A stretch of DNA of 64,000 bases from assembly GCA_902362455.1 (NCBI GenBank), contig CABIWJ010000002.1, positions 62,001-126,000 on the forward strand, read 5' to 3'. This DNA comes from Eubacteriaceae bacterium. Its GTDB lineage: Bacteria > Bacillota > Clostridia > Lachnospirales > Lachnospiraceae. Shown here in pieces: positions 1 to 10,754 of the stretch (position 1 is the first letter of the stretch; every line of letters begins with the position of its first letter). The notes beneath the pieces were generated by a model. The model was not told the DNA's origin and ran no database searches. It saw only the letters and a program-made list of their open reading frames with translations. A program made the position numbers and the translations under genes.

Positions 1-24
1 TCATAAATAAATCTCTGTCCTTTA

Positions 25-1626
25 TTATTGGGCATCGATAGAAGCTTTTACAAATCCTAAGAAAAGAGGATGAGGTCTGTTAGGTCTTGATTTAAGTTCA
101 GGGTGTGCCTGAGTACCAATGAACCAAGGATGATTTTCTAGTTCAATCATTTCAACAATTCTTCCGTCAGGAGAGATACCTGATAACTTCATTCCATTTT
201 CTGTGAGAACCTGTCTGTAATCATTATTAACTTCATAACGATGTCTGTGTCTCTCATGAATAGTTTCTTCTTTATATAATGCATAAGCTTTTGATGTCTT
301 ATCAAGTACGCAAGGATAAGAACCAAGTCTTAATGTTCCACCGATATCCTCAATGCCATCCTGGTCAGGCATAAGATGGATAACAGGATGAGTAGTCTGT
401 GGATTTAATTCTACACTATGAGCATCTTCATAGCCTAATACATCTCTTGCAAATTCCACGATAGATAATTGCATACCGAGGCATAAGCCAAGGAAAGGAA
501 TGTTATTCTCACGGGCATATCTGATTGCCTGAATCTTACCCTCAATTCCTCTGTCACCAAAACCACCGGGAACTAGGATACCTGTTACGTCAGATAAGAG
601 TTCACCAACATTTTCAGCAGTTACAGTCTCTGAATCAATCCATTTGATATTAACAGAAGCACTGTTAGCTATACCGGCATGCTTTAAAGATTCCACGACA
701 CTTATATATGCATCATGCAGGGAGATATATTTACCGACTAAAGCTATATTTACTTCTTTAGTAAGATTCTTGCTTGCTTTAACCATATCTTCCCATTCTT
801 TAAGATCAGGTGTACGGTTCTCTAATTCAAGACACTGGCATACAACTTCAGCAAGATGTTCTTTTTCCATTGCCAAAGGTGCTTCATATAGAGATTCAAC
901 ATCAAGATTCTGTAAAACATGAGATGTTGGGACATTACAGAATAAAGCAATCTTTTCTTTGATACCTTTGTCAAGAGGATGTTCAGAACGACATACAATT
1001 ATATCCGGCTGTATACCCATTCCCTGTAATTCCTTAACACTTGCCTGTGTAGGTTTTGTCTTCATCTCACCAGAAGCTTTAAGATATGGAATTAGAGTTA
1101 CATGAATTAAAATTGCATTCTCATGTCCGACATCATGCTGGAACTGTCTTATTGCTTCTAAGAAAGGCTGGCTTTCGATATCGCCGACGGTACCACCAAC
1201 TTCAATTATAGCAATTTCAGTTTCAGTAGTAGAGTAGTTTCTGTGAAATCTGCTCTTTATTTCATTAGTAATATGTGGAATAACCTGAACAGTTCCTCCA
1301 CCGAAGTCGCCTCTGCGTTCTTTCTGAAGAACAGACCAGTATATCTTACCGGTTGTTACATTAGAATTCTTAGTAAGGCTTTCATCTATAAATCTTTCAT
1401 AATGACCTAGGTCTAAATCTGTCTCCGCACCATCATCGGTTACGAATACTTCACCATGTTGTACAGGGTTCATAGTTCCAGGATCAATGTTAATATAAGG
1501 ATCAAATTTCTGCATGGTTACCTTATATCCTCTTGATTTTAATAAACGTCCAAGGGATGCGGCAGTTATACCTTTTCCTAAACCGGATACAACTCCACCT
1601 GTTACAAATACATATTTTACTGGCAT
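25..1626 (-). CDS. pyrG: CTP synthase
   Basis: Makes CTP from UTP, ATP and glutamine, the last step of pyrimidine nucleotide synthesis in the cytosol. The N-terminal amidoligase domain opens with a P-loop ([10 protein letters not shown], residues 10-19). The C-terminal class I glutamine amidotransferase domain shows the nucleophile motif GLCLGMQ near residue 380 and the HPELKSRP block near the end. The start was placed at ATG 1624-1626 because TAGGAGGAAA lies just upstream and the [11 protein letters not shown] start is typical; the frame stays open for 16 more codons upstream. At 533 aa it is full length. It is divergent from ftsH, with a TATAAT-like -10 on the minus strand near 1674-1679. 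Confidence 0.97.
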   Translation of the reverse strand: MPVKYVFVTGGVVSGLGKGITAASLGRLLKSRGYKVTMQKFDPYINIDPGTMNPVQHGEVFVTDDGAETDLDLGHYERFIDESLTKNSNVTTGKIYWSVLQKERRGDFGGGTVQVIPHITNEIKSRFHRNYSTTETEIAIIEVGGTVGDIESQPFLEAIRQFQHDVGHENAILIHVTLIPYLKASGEMKTKPTQASVKELQGMGIQPDIIVCRSEHPLDKGIKEKIALFCNVPTSHVLQNLDVESLYEAPLAMEKEHLAEVVCQCLELENRTPDLKEWEDMVKASKNLTKEVNIALVGKYISLHDAYISVVESLKHAGIANSASVNIKWIDSETVTAENVGELLSDVTGILVPGGFGDRGIEGKIQAIRYARENNIPFLGLCLGMQLSIVEFARDVLGYEDAHSVELNPQTTHPVIHLMPDQDGIEDIGGTLRLGSYPCVLDKTSKAYALYKEETIHERHRHRYEVNNDYRQVLTENGMKLSGISPDGRIVEMIELENHPWFIGTQAHPELKSRPNRPHPLFLGFVKASIDAQ

Positions 1627-1750
1627 TAATTTTCCTCCTAATAAATCACACGAAAAAATAAAACACAAAATCAATTATACAACGCACAATAAATAAATGC
1701 TAGACAAAAATAAAAAAACTTAAAAAAATATTAAATAAGAAATAACACTA

Positions 1751-1779
1751 TTGATTTATGGAAAAACTACTTTTATAAT
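1751..1779 (+). promoter_or_regulatory. ftsH promoter
   Basis: TTGATT (1751-1756), a 17-bp spacer and TATAAT (1774-1779) fit a housekeeping sigma-A promoter. It leaves a 5' UTR of roughly 90 nt before ftsH. Confidence 0.65.
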
Positions 1780-1878
1780 AGTTAAGAAATTCAAGAAATT
1801 TATTTATGACAAGACAGACATTTTAAAGATTATTAATGCTAAACAAATGTCTGGGAAATATAATATAAAGAGGTATTT

Positions 1879-3825
1879 ATGGAAAATAATCAAATGAATG
1901 GAGGCGGAGGCAACAACCGTCCGAATAATAATCGAAATGATAATAACAATAATAAGCAGAAAAAGCGTAACCAGACCATAATTATTATTGTTATCGCTGC
2001 ATTAATTACAATAATTGCATCAACTTTTATGTCAAAGGTATTTGAAAATGCTACATCTAAGGAAATCTATTATAATGATTTTCTTAAAATGGTAGATGAT
2101 GGCGAAGTCAAAAAAATAATATTCTCTGATGATGGTAAAATCTATATAACACCAAAGAAGCAGGAAGATGAATATTTCAAAATGACATATTATACAACAC
2201 AGATAAATGGTGATGAGGAATTATTGCCTAAATTAAATAAAGCAGGCGTTGAATATAAAGGTCAGCTATCAGACAAACAGTCAAGCGTATTAACATTTAT
2301 ACTTGAATGGATATTGCCATTTGCACTTATATACTTCATTATGGGACTATTATTTAGAAAAGTAAGTAATGGTTCAGGTATGATGGGTGTTGGTAAATCT
2401 AATGCAAAAGTATATGTTGAGAAAGAGACGGGAGTAACATTTGCGGATGTTGCCGGACAGGACGAAGCTAAGGAATCGCTTACAGAAATAGTTGATTTTC
2501 TTCATAATCCTGGTAAATATGCTTCTATTGGTGCAAAGCTTCCTAAAGGTGCATTGCTAGTTGGACCACCTGGAACAGGTAAGACATTACTTGCTAAGGC
2601 TGTAGCAGGTGAGGGAAAAGTTCCATTTTTCTCATTGTCAGGTTCTGACTTTGTGGAAATGTTTGTCGGTGTCGGAGCATCAAGAGTAAGAGATTTATTT
2701 AAACAGGCACAGCAGTCAGCTCCATGTATCATTTTTATAGATGAGATTGATGCCATAGGTAAGAGCAGAGATGCAAAATATGGCGGAGGAAATGATGAAA
2801 GAGAACAGACACTTAACCAGCTGTTATCAGAGATGGACGGTTTCGATACATCTAAAGGATTGTTCATATTAGCTGCGACTAACAGACCGGAAGTGCTTGA
2901 TAAGGCATTGTTAAGACCGGGACGTTTCGATAGAAGAATTATAGTTAATAAACCTGATTTAAAGGGAAGATTAGACGTATTAAAGGTACATTCAAGAAAC
3001 GTTGCCATGGACGAAACTGTTAATCTTAATGAAATAGCACTTGCGACATCAGGAGCCGTTGGTTCAGACCTTGCAAATATGATTAATGAAGCGGCAATTA
3101 ATGCTGTAAAACATGGAAGAAAAGCTATTTCACAGGCCGATTTACTTGAATCGCTTGAAGTAGTAATTGCCGGAAAAGAAAAGAAAGACAGAATCTTAGG
3201 CGAGAAAGAGAAAAAGACTGTTGCATATCATGAAGTTGGTCATGCACTTATAACAGCCTTAGAGAAACATTCAGAACCAGTTCAGAAGATAACTATTATA
3301 CCAAGAACAATGGGTGCATTAGGTTATGTAATGCAGGTACCTGAAGAAGAAAAATATCTTATGTCTAAAGATGAACTGATTGCAAGAATAGTTACATTAT
3401 TAGGTGGACGAGCTGCTGAAGAGATTGTATTTGAATCAATAACAACAGGTGCTTCAAATGATATGGAGAAAGCTACACAGATTGCAAGAGAGATGATTAC
3501 ACAGTATGGTATGTCTGATAAGTTCGGACTTATGTCATTAGAGACTGTAGAGAATCAGTATTTATCAGGAAGTGCCAGATTAAATTGTTCTGATGTAACA
3601 GCAGCGGAAGTTGATGAAGAAGTCAAGAAATTATTAAAACAATGTTATGAAAAGGCTAAGACACTTTTGAGTGAAAACAGAGCCGCTCTTGATAAAATTG
3701 CTGAATTCTTATATGAGAAAGAGACCATAACAGGTAAAGAATTTATGAAGATTTATAATGAAATTAATGGTTCTGATGAGAGTTCAGAAGATATTATCGA
3801 AGCAGTAAGTGAAGATATAAATTAA
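1879..3825 (+). CDS. ftsH: ATP-dependent zinc metalloprotease FtsH
   Basis: Membrane-anchored AAA+ protease that unfolds and degrades membrane and regulatory proteins as a hexamer. It has an Asn-rich cytosolic N-terminus (residues 1-30), TM1 (about 33-52), an extracytoplasmic FtsH domain, TM2 (about 138-160), Walker A GPPGTGKT (229-236), Walker B IIFIDEID (about 284-291), and the zinc site HEVGH (451-455). 648 aa is normal for the family. AAAGAGG lies 5 nt before the ATG. The poly-Asn start (about 13 Asn in the first 26 residues) is richer than usual but the protein is otherwise canonical. uvrC follows after 84 bp. Confidence 0.97.
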   Translation: MENNQMNGGGGNNRPNNNRNDNNNNKQKKRNQTIIIIVIAALITIIASTFMSKVFENATSKEIYYNDFLKMVDDGEVKKIIFSDDGKIYITPKKQEDEYFKMTYYTTQINGDEELLPKLNKAGVEYKGQLSDKQSSVLTFILEWILPFALIYFIMGLLFRKVSNGSGMMGVGKSNAKVYVEKETGVTFADVAGQDEAKESLTEIVDFLHNPGKYASIGAKLPKGALLVGPPGTGKTLLAKAVAGEGKVPFFSLSGSDFVEMFVGVGASRVRDLFKQAQQSAPCIIFIDEIDAIGKSRDAKYGGGNDEREQTLNQLLSEMDGFDTSKGLFILAATNRPEVLDKALLRPGRFDRRIIVNKPDLKGRLDVLKVHSRNVAMDETVNLNEIALATSGAVGSDLANMINEAAINAVKHGRKAISQADLLESLEVVIAGKEKKDRILGEKEKKTVAYHEVGHALITALEKHSEPVQKITIIPRTMGALGYVMQVPEEEKYLMSKDELIARIVTLLGGRAAEEIVFESITTGASNDMEKATQIAREMITQYGMSDKFGLMSLETVENQYLSGSARLNCSDVTAAEVDEEVKKLLKQCYEKAKTLLSENRAALDKIAEFLYEKETITGKEFMKIYNEINGSDESSEDIIEAVSEDIN

Positions 3826-3909
3826 GAAAAGCTGACAAAATATATTAAATAAATTAATTAAGTTCAGGAAAACAGTTATAAAATATAATTAAGAGAAAAG
3901 TGAATAAAA

Positions 3910-5766
3910 ATGTTTTGTATTGAAGAAGAGTTAAAGAAATTGCCGGGTTCGCCCGGCGTATACCTGATGCATGATGATACAGACGAAATCATCTACGTAG
4001 GAAAAGCAATCAGCTTAAAGAACAGGGTAAGACAATATTTTCAGACAAGCAGAACAAGAACGGCTAAGATTGAACAGATGGTTTCGAGAATTAGCCGTTT
4101 TGAATATATTGTTACCGATTCTGAGTTAGAGGCACTTATATTAGAATGTAATCTGATTAAGGAATACAGACCGAAATATAATACTATGTTAATGGATGAC
4201 AAGGGTTATCCATTCATTCGTGTTACTGTGAATGAGGATTATCCAAGAGTTATGATGGCAAGAAATATGAAAAAGGATAAGGCTAAATATTTCGGTCCAT
4301 ACACAAGTGCGGGTGCAGTAAAAGATACAATAGAGCTGCTTACAAAGATATACAAGATAAGAACGTGTTCACGCGTACTTCCAGAGAACATAGGAATTGG
4401 CAGACCTTGCCTTAATTACCAGATAAAAAGATGTGATGCACCATGTATGGGTTATATTTCATCGGAAGAATATAAAAAGAATATTTCAGAAGTAGTAGAT
4501 TTTCTAAATGGTAATTACACCAAGGTATTAAATATGCTTACCGAGAAAATGTATAGTGCATCAGAGAAAATGGAATTCGAAGAAGCAGCAACATACAGAG
4601 ATCTGATAAATAGTGTGAAAGCAATTTCAAATAAACAGAAGATAACCACGGATGAAGATATGGACAGAGATATTATTGCATATGCGATGGAAGGCAATGA
4701 TGCGGTTGTTCAGGTATTCTTCATTAGAAATGGTAAAGTACTTGGAAGAGAACATTTTCATGTGGAACTTGCACCACAGGCATTAGGGAGAGATGTTCTT
4801 ACGAATTTTGTCAAGCAATATTATGGCAATTCACCATTTATTCCTAAGGAATTATTAGTCCAGGAAGAGATAGATGACGTGGAAGTAATAGAAAAATGGT
4901 TATCCATAAAACGAGGACAGAAGGTTGTGATTAAGCAGCCTAAGAAAGGTGAAAAAGAAAAACTTGTGGAATTGGCTGCAAGAAATGCTGGAATTGTTCT
5001 TGAACAGGATAAGGATAAGATAAAGAGTGAAGAAAGAAGAACAAAAGGAGCTGTAACAGAAATAGATAATTTATTAGATATAGCATATACTAAGAGAATA
5101 GAAGCATTTGATATATCTAATATAAATGGATTTGAATCAGTAGGCTCAATGATAGTGTATGAAGATGGCAAGCCACGTAAGAATGATTATAGAAAATTCA
5201 GAATAAAATGGGTAAAAGGTGCAGATGATTATTCAAGTATGAGAGAAGTTCTGACAAGACGTTTTACACACGGACTTAAGGAAATTGAAGAATTAAAAGA
5301 GAATAATATGGAAGAAAAATACGGAAGTTTTACGAGATTTCCAGACCTTATTATGATGGATGGTGGACGAGGACAGGTAAATATAGCCCTTGAAGTATTA
5401 GATGAATTAGGCCTTAATATTCCGGTTTGTGGTATGGTTAAGGATGACCATCACAGAACAAGAGGTTTATATTTTAATAATATTGAGATACCGATTAATA
5501 AATCAGGCGAGGGATTCAGACTTATAACACGTATACAGGATGAAGCACATAGATTTGCCATAACATTCCATAGAGATTTAAGAAGTAAGAAACAGATACA
5601 TTCTATCCTGGACGATATAGAGGGAATCGGTGATGTAAGAAGAAAGGCACTTATGCGTGAATTCAAATCATTTGAGGCAATCAAAGAGGCAAGCGTGGAA
5701 GAACTTAAAAAAATTCCATCAATGAATCAGGCAGCGGCCGAAAAAGTCTATCAATTTTTCCATTGA
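3910..5766 (+). CDS. uvrC: Excinuclease ABC subunit C
   Basis: Nuclease of nucleotide-excision repair that makes both incisions around a lesion marked by UvrAB. The GIY-YIG nuclease (GVYLMHDD to IIYVGKA, about residues 17-34) is followed by a UVR motif ([15 protein letters not shown]), a C-terminal RNase H-like nuclease ([21 protein letters not shown]) and a terminal helix-hairpin-helix ([13 protein letters not shown]). 618 aa is full length. It stands first in a uvrC-hprK-glcK-murB order common in Clostridia. Confidence 0.97.
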   Translation: MFCIEEELKKLPGSPGVYLMHDDTDEIIYVGKAISLKNRVRQYFQTSRTRTAKIEQMVSRISRFEYIVTDSELEALILECNLIKEYRPKYNTMLMDDKGYPFIRVTVNEDYPRVMMARNMKKDKAKYFGPYTSAGAVKDTIELLTKIYKIRTCSRVLPENIGIGRPCLNYQIKRCDAPCMGYISSEEYKKNISEVVDFLNGNYTKVLNMLTEKMYSASEKMEFEEAATYRDLINSVKAISNKQKITTDEDMDRDIIAYAMEGNDAVVQVFFIRNGKVLGREHFHVELAPQALGRDVLTNFVKQYYGNSPFIPKELLVQEEIDDVEVIEKWLSIKRGQKVVIKQPKKGEKEKLVELAARNAGIVLEQDKDKIKSEERRTKGAVTEIDNLLDIAYTKRIEAFDISNINGFESVGSMIVYEDGKPRKNDYRKFRIKWVKGADDYSSMREVLTRRFTHGLKEIEELKENNMEEKYGSFTRFPDLIMMDGGRGQVNIALEVLDELGLNIPVCGMVKDDHHRTRGLYFNNIEIPINKSGEGFRLITRIQDEAHRFAITFHRDLRSKKQIHSILDDIEGIGDVRRKALMREFKSFEAIKEASVEELKKIPSMNQAAAEKVYQFFH

Positions 5767-5808
5767 TATGCTATAATATAATGACAGCGAAAGAAAAGGA
5801 GAAGGCAT

Positions 5809-6744
5809 ATGCAATCAGTAAGTTTATCCAAAATTATTGAAAAAATGGGTCTTAAAAATCTTACTCCCGATATAGATGTAAGTCAGATTAAAGTTGAACA
5901 GACAGATATTAATAGGCCAGCATTACAATTGACAGGCTTCTTTGAACATTTTCCAACTGACAGAGTTCAGGTTATAGGACATGTTGAGAGTACTTATCTG
6001 ACAACATTAGATGAGGGACGAAAGAAATATATATATGACCAGATATTTGGTGCTAACATACCATGTATGATTTTCTGCCGAGGTATACAACCAGATGAAT
6101 ATATATTAGAAGCAGGAAATAAATATGGTGTTCCTGTACTCGTAACTAATATGACCACATCTTCATTTATGGCAGAGATAATAAGATGGTTAAATGTAGA
6201 ACTCGCACCTTGTATATCGATACATGGAGTGTTAGTAGATGTTTATGGTGAAGGTGTACTCATAATGGGTGAAAGTGGTATTGGTAAGAGTGAAGCAGCA
6301 CTTGAACTTATTAAGCGTGGACACAGACTTGTAACTGATGATGTTGTAGAGATAAGAAAAGTAAGTGATGAAACATTAATCGGTACAGCACCAGATATTA
6401 CAAGACATTTTATTGAACTTCGTGGTATAGGAATCATAGATGTAAAGACCTTGTTCGGTGTGGAAAGTGTAAAAGAGACACAGGGCATTGATATGGTTAT
6501 TAAATTAGAGGACTGGAATAAGGATAAAGAATATGACAGACTTGGATTAGAGGAACAGTATACAGAATTTCTCGGCAATAAGGTTGTATGTCATTCGATT
6601 CCTATTCGTCCAGGACGTAACCTTGCTATTATAGTTGAGTCAGCAGCGGTTAACCACAGACAGAAGAAGATGGGATATAATGCTGCACAGGAATTATATA
6701 GAAGAGTACAGGCGAACTTAGTAAAACACGAAAATGATGAATAA
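5809..6744 (+). CDS. hprK: HPr kinase/phosphorylase
   Basis: Bifunctional enzyme that phosphorylates and dephosphorylates Ser46 of HPr or Crh in response to glycolytic intermediates, ATP and phosphate, feeding CcpA-type catabolite control. The C-terminal kinase domain has the P-loop GESGIGKS (residues 154-161). The HprK signature region follows (TDDVVEIRKV, then IELRGIGIIDV). At 311 aa it is full length. It has a strong SD (AAAAGGAGAAGG) and lies 42 bp after uvrC. A plausible substrate, the crh-like gene, sits 4 kb downstream in the same direction. Confidence 0.96.
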   Translation: MQSVSLSKIIEKMGLKNLTPDIDVSQIKVEQTDINRPALQLTGFFEHFPTDRVQVIGHVESTYLTTLDEGRKKYIYDQIFGANIPCMIFCRGIQPDEYILEAGNKYGVPVLVTNMTTSSFMAEIIRWLNVELAPCISIHGVLVDVYGEGVLIMGESGIGKSEAALELIKRGHRLVTDDVVEIRKVSDETLIGTAPDITRHFIELRGIGIIDVKTLFGVESVKETQGIDMVIKLEDWNKDKEYDRLGLEEQYTEFLGNKVVCHSIPIRPGRNLAIIVESAAVNHRQKKMGYNAAQELYRRVQANLVKHENDE

Positions 6745-6827
6745 TATTAAAATTACATTTAAGAAAAATTTGAAGAATAGTATTTATACAATAATATATA
6801 TTTATTAAAGAGGAAAGGATAAAATAT

Positions 6828-6854
6828 ATGGATAACCCATATATGGTATATTGA
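6828..6854 (+). other. Eight-codon mini-ORF before glcK
   Basis: ATG at 6828 is preceded at good distance by the only SD-like stretch here (AAAGAGGAAAGG, about 6807-6818). It encodes MDNPYMVY and stops with TGA at 6852-6854, one base before the glcK ATG. The glcK start itself has no SD nearby, which suggests translation of glcK by reinitiation or coupling. Whether the peptide is made is not known. Confidence 0.45.
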
Positions 6855-6855
6855 A

Positions 6856-7800
6856 ATGGGAAAAGTGTGTTTTGGTATTGACGTAGGTGGAACTACAGTT
6901 AAAATCGGTTTATTTACAACAGAAGCAAAATTAATTGACAGTATGGAGATTCCTACAAGAAAAGAGGATGATGGAAGCCATATACTTCCAGATATATGTG
7001 CAGCGATTGATGCTAAATTAGTTGAGAAACAGATTACAAGAGATGATTTACTCGGTATTGGAATAGGTATTCCAGGACCTATAACAAAAGATGGTACAGT
7101 ATTAAATTGTGTTAATTTAGGCTGGGGAATATTCAATGTAGAAGAAAAATTATCACAGATGCTTGGTGGCGTTAAAGTTAAAGCCGGAAATGATGCAAAC
7201 GTTGCAGCCTTAGGCGAGACATGGCAGGGCGGCGGACGAGGCTTTGAAGACTTAGTTCTCGTTACATTAGGAACAGGCGTTGGCGGTGGTGTAATCATCG
7301 GCGGAAAGATAATAGCAGGTTCGAATGGTGCAGCAGGTGAGATCGGACATATTCCGGCAGTATTTGGAGATGATGCTGAGACTTGCGGTTGTGGTAAGAA
7401 AGGCTGCTTAGAGACAGTAGGTTCTGCTACAGGAATCGTAAGAGAAGCTAAGAAACTTCTTGCTAAATCAGAAGAAGATTCAGTATTACGTGGTATGGAA
7501 GAATTCACATGTAAAGATATATTTGATGCAGCTAAAGATGGCGATAAATTATCAATGGAAGTAGTAGATAAACTTGCATATTATTTAGGAAATGCAATTG
7601 CAGGAATTGCGGCAGTTACAAACCCACAGGTAATCGTAATCGGTGGTGGTGTAAGCAAAGCAGGTAAATTCCTTCTGGATAAAATAGAAGAAAACTTTCT
7701 TGCAAATGCGTTCCATGCAACTAAAAATGCTAAATTTGCATTGGCAACATTAGGCAATGATGCTGGAATGTATGGTGCAGCAGCACTTATTTTGGATTAA
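6856..7800 (+). CDS. glcK: ROK-family glucokinase
   Basis: ATP-dependent glucose phosphorylation to glucose-6-phosphate. The phosphate-binding motif DVGGTT (residues 9-14) opens the ROK fold, NDANVAALGE carries the catalytic Asp region, and the zinc motif CGCGKKGC is at residues 177-184. 314 aa matches Firmicutes GlcK. The start MGKVCFGIDVGG agrees with the family although it lacks its own SD (see the mini-ORF). A terminator follows at 7830. Glucokinase next to HPr kinase fits a carbon-control neighbourhood. Confidence 0.94.
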   Translation: MGKVCFGIDVGGTTVKIGLFTTEAKLIDSMEIPTRKEDDGSHILPDICAAIDAKLVEKQITRDDLLGIGIGIPGPITKDGTVLNCVNLGWGIFNVEEKLSQMLGGVKVKAGNDANVAALGETWQGGGRGFEDLVLVTLGTGVGGGVIIGGKIIAGSNGAAGEIGHIPAVFGDDAETCGCGKKGCLETVGSATGIVREAKKLLAKSEEDSVLRGMEEFTCKDIFDAAKDGDKLSMEVVDKLAYYLGNAIAGIAAVTNPQVIVIGGGVSKAGKFLLDKIEENFLANAFHATKNAKFALATLGNDAGMYGAAALILD

Positions 7801-7829
7801 TATAATGTGAAATATATGAAATGATATTG

Positions 7830-7852
7830 CGCCGCTTAATAAGCGGCGTTTT
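7830..7852 (+). terminator. Intrinsic terminator after glcK
   Basis: An 8-bp GC-rich stem, CGCCGCTT/AAGCGGCG, with an AAT loop is followed by TTTT. It separates the uvrC-hprK-glcK group from murB, though some read-through is possible. Confidence 0.8.
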
Positions 7853-7879
7853 AGATAGTTGTAAAGGAGTAAAAAGTAT

Positions 7880-8770
7880 ATGTACCAGGAATTAATCAAT
7901 ATCTTAGGCAAAGAAAATGTATTTACTGATGAAGATATGAGTAAACATACTACGTTCAAGGCGGGTGGTAAGGCAAAATATTTTGTTACTCCTGACAGCT
8001 TTGAAAGGTTATCTGAATTAATTCGATTTTTAAAAGACAAAATTGACTATTACATTATTGGCAATGGAAGCAATCTTTTAGTAAAAGACGAGGGATATAA
8101 TGGTGTAATCGTTAAAATCGGACAGAAACTTTCTAATATAACACTTGATGATAAGGTGATGTCATGTGAAGCAGGAGCATATGTCTCTAAAATAGCTAAT
8201 TATGCCTGTGAGAATTCGCTTAGTGGACTTGAATTTGCGGCAGGAATACCGGGAATGCTTGGCGGTGCCGTTGCAATGAATGCAGGTGCATATGGAGGCG
8301 AATTTAAAGATATAATTATGAGTGTAACACTTATGGATAAATATGGCAACATTGTTGAAAAGTCAAATGAGGAAATGAAATTTGGCTATAGAAATAGTGT
8401 TGTTCAGGAAGAAGATTATATTGTTCTATCTGCAAAACTTAAGTTAGAAGCTGGAAATAAAGATGAAATAAGTGATAGAATGAATGAACTTCTTAAGCAG
8501 AGAAGAGATAAACAACCTTTGGAATATCCAAGTGCAGGAAGTACATTCAAGAGACCTGAGGGATATTTTGCAGGTAAACTGATAATGGATGCAGGTCTTA
8601 AGGGCTATAGTGTAGGTGGTGCATGTGTATCGGAGAAACATTGTGGTTTCGTGGTAAATAAAGGAAATGCAACGGCTGCGGATATAATAAGACTTATGAA
8701 GGATGTGGCTGATAAAGTAGAGGCTGAATTTGGTGTAAGATTAGAACCTGAAGTTAAAATAATTGGCTAA
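7880..8770 (+). CDS. murB: UDP-N-acetylenolpyruvoylglucosamine reductase
   Basis: FAD enzyme that reduces UDP-GlcNAc-enolpyruvate with NADPH to UDP-MurNAc for peptidoglycan. The FAD-binding region shows IIGNGSNLLV. The middle domain has GIPGMLGGAVAMNAGAYG, and the C-terminal domain carries the proton-donor Ser in SAGSTFKRP. 296 aa is typical of the short Gram-positive MurB type. The SD is AAAGGAG, well spaced. It lies upstream of rapZ-whiA-crh, as in many Lachnospiraceae. Confidence 0.96.
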   Translation: MYQELINILGKENVFTDEDMSKHTTFKAGGKAKYFVTPDSFERLSELIRFLKDKIDYYIIGNGSNLLVKDEGYNGVIVKIGQKLSNITLDDKVMSCEAGAYVSKIANYACENSLSGLEFAAGIPGMLGGAVAMNAGAYGGEFKDIIMSVTLMDKYGNIVEKSNEEMKFGYRNSVVQEEDYIVLSAKLKLEAGNKDEISDRMNELLKQRRDKQPLEYPSAGSTFKRPEGYFAGKLIMDAGLKGYSVGGACVSEKHCGFVVNKGNATAADIIRLMKDVADKVEAEFGVRLEPEVKIIG

Positions 8771-8801
8771 GCAGTTATCATAAAAGTTATTATAAAGTAT
8801 G

Positions 8802-8866
8802 AAAAAGCAGATTAATAAGTCTGTTTTTCTTATAGCTATTGGTTTCTTTATGAAAACAAATAGCTA
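8802..8866 (+). terminator. Hairpin pair between murB and rapZ
   Basis: AAAAAGCAGA (8802-8811) pairs with TCTGTTTTTC (8820-8829) and reads as an intrinsic terminator. Directly after it a second hairpin has arms TAGCTATT (8833-8840) and AATAGCTA (8859-8866). The first probably ends the murB message; the role of the second is open. Confidence 0.6.
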
Positions 8867-8917
8867 TTATAGCAATAAATTATAAATTGCGCAGAATAAG
8901 AGAAAGGAGATTAGTGT

Positions 8918-9778
8918 ATGAGATTTGTTATCATTACAGGGATGTCAGGGGCAGGTAAGAGTAGTGCCTTAAAAACATTAGAGGATAATAACTATTTTTG
9001 TGTAGATAATCTTCCTATTGAACTTATATTGAAATTTGCAGAGCTGACTTTCAGTGATAAGAATTCTAATGATAAAAATGTTGCACTGGGAATAGATATA
9101 CGAAGTGGACAGGCGTTAAGTGAGTTAGATTATATTCTTGATAAAATGAAAAAATCAGGTTATCATTATGAAATTCTGTTTCTTGATGCTAATGATGATG
9201 TACTTATCAAGAGATTTAAAGAGACCAGGCGTGCGCACCCTCTGACACCAGAGGGACGAGTTGATGAGGGCATAGTTAACGAACGTAAACAGTTAGAATT
9301 TCTACGAAAACAAGCTGATTATATCATAGATACAAGCACACTTTTGATACGTGAACTTCGCATGGAAATAGAAAAAATATTTGTGGAGAATAAAGAGTAT
9401 AAGAACCTTTTTGTTACAATTTTATCATTCGGTTTCAAGTATGGAATTCCTGTTGATGCTGACCTTATTTTTGATGTAAGATTTATGCCTAATCCATATT
9501 ATATAGATGAGCTTAAGTATAAAACAGGAAATGATGATGAAGTGAAAGAGTTCGTGATGTCATCTGAAGTATCACAGAAATTTCTTGATAAGCTCTATGA
9601 TATGATTAAGTTTTTAATACCTAATTATGTTAAAGAAGGCAAGAACCAGTTAGTTATCGGAGTAGGTTGTACAGGTGGAAAGCACAGGTCAGTAACTGTT
9701 GCAAATATGTTGTATGACAGGTTGTCAGAGGATAAGAATCTTGGTATAAAAGTTGCACATAGAGATATTATGAGATAA
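8918..9778 (+). CDS. rapZ: RapZ/YvcJ-family nucleotide-binding protein
   Basis: P-loop protein of the YvcJ/RapZ family. In E. coli it adapts RNase E to a small RNA; in Bacillus the homologue YvcJ hydrolyses GTP and ATP, with a looser role. Walker A is GMSGAGKS (residues 8-15). The C-terminal part shows the conserved GCTGGKHRSV motif. 286 aa is full length. It is followed 26 bp later by whiA, as in the Bacillus yvcJ-yvcK-whiA-crh operon, but the middle gene yvcK/glmR is missing here. Confidence 0.94.
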   Translation: MRFVIITGMSGAGKSSALKTLEDNNYFCVDNLPIELILKFAELTFSDKNSNDKNVALGIDIRSGQALSELDYILDKMKKSGYHYEILFLDANDDVLIKRFKETRRAHPLTPEGRVDEGIVNERKQLEFLRKQADYIIDTSTLLIRELRMEIEKIFVENKEYKNLFVTILSFGFKYGIPVDADLIFDVRFMPNPYYIDELKYKTGNDDEVKEFVMSSEVSQKFLDKLYDMIKFLIPNYVKEGKNQLVIGVGCTGGKHRSVTVANMLYDRLSEDKNLGIKVAHRDIMR

Positions 9779-9804
9779 AAAGTTAGTAGAAGAAGAGGAA
9801 TACA

Positions 9805-10743
9805 ATGTCATTTTCAGGAAAAGTTAAGGATGAATTATCGAAACAGTGTCCGGTTGCAAGACATTGCCAGATTGCAGAAGTAGCGGCAATAATAAGCCTG
9901 TGTGGAAGAATCGGAATATCGCAAAATGATACATATTCGGTAAGAATTCATACGGAAAATATTGCTGTTGCAAGAAAATACTTTACATTATTGAAAAAAG
10001 CATATAATATAGATACGGAAATTTCAATCAGACAAAGTTCTAAATTAAGAAATTATACAATTACAATCAAACATCATAAAGATGCTATGAAAGTATTACA
10101 GGCATCGAAGTTAATTGATGAGTATGGTGAAATATGTGAGAATCTTTCAGTTTCAAGTAATATTCTGATACAGAAAGAGTGTTGTAAACGTGCCTTCATA
10201 AGAGGCGCATTTTTAGCGTCTGGGTCAATAAGTGATCCGGAGAAATTTTACCATTTTGAAATTGTATGTACTACAGAGGATAAAGCAGTTCAATTAAAGA
10301 ACATAATTCAATATTTTAATATTGATGCGAAAATAGTTGAAAGAAAGAAGCATTTTGTGGTATATATAAAAGAAGGCGCTGGAATCGTAGATATTTTGAA
10401 TGTGATGGAGGCGCATGTAGCACTTATGGATTTAGAAAATGTGAGGATACTGAAAGAAATGCGTAATTCAGTTAACCGTAAAGTGAATTGTGAAACAGCA
10501 AATTTAAAGAAAACAGTGTCGGCTGCTGTAAAGCAGATAGAAGATATAAAGTTTATCAGGGATAAAGTCGGCTTGTCAGTGCTTTCGGACAATTTAGAAG
10601 AGATGGCAAGACTAAGACTTGATAATCCGGATGCTTCTTTGAAAGAATTAGGAGAAATGCTAACCCCGGCTGTAGGCAAATCCGGTGTAAACCATAGGTT
10701 AAGAAAAATCTGCGAAATTGCAGATGACTTACGTGAAAGCTAA
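9805..10743 (+). CDS. whiA: DNA-binding protein WhiA
   Basis: Sporulation and cell-division regulator combining a degenerate LAGLIDADG-like N-terminal domain (FIRGAFLASGSISDP near residue 135) with a C-terminal helix-turn-helix (PDASLKELGEMLTPAVGKSGVN region). 312 aa is usual. In Bacillus it affects division and nucleoid organisation. It is co-transcribed with rapZ upstream and the crh-like gene 11 bp downstream. Confidence 0.95.
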   Translation: MSFSGKVKDELSKQCPVARHCQIAEVAAIISLCGRIGISQNDTYSVRIHTENIAVARKYFTLLKKAYNIDTEISIRQSSKLRNYTITIKHHKDAMKVLQASKLIDEYGEICENLSVSSNILIQKECCKRAFIRGAFLASGSISDPEKFYHFEIVCTTEDKAVQLKNIIQYFNIDAKIVERKKHFVVYIKEGAGIVDILNVMEAHVALMDLENVRILKEMRNSVNRKVNCETANLKKTVSAAVKQIEDIKFIRDKVGLSVLSDNLEEMARLRLDNPDASLKELGEMLTPAVGKSGVNHRLRKICEIADDLRES

Positions 10744-10754
10744 GGAGGATTATT

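Noticed and set aside
6759..7508. 249-codon minus-strand frame over glcK
   Set aside because: Fully opposite a clear ROK glucokinase, Pro/Ser-rich, no SD; a shadow frame.
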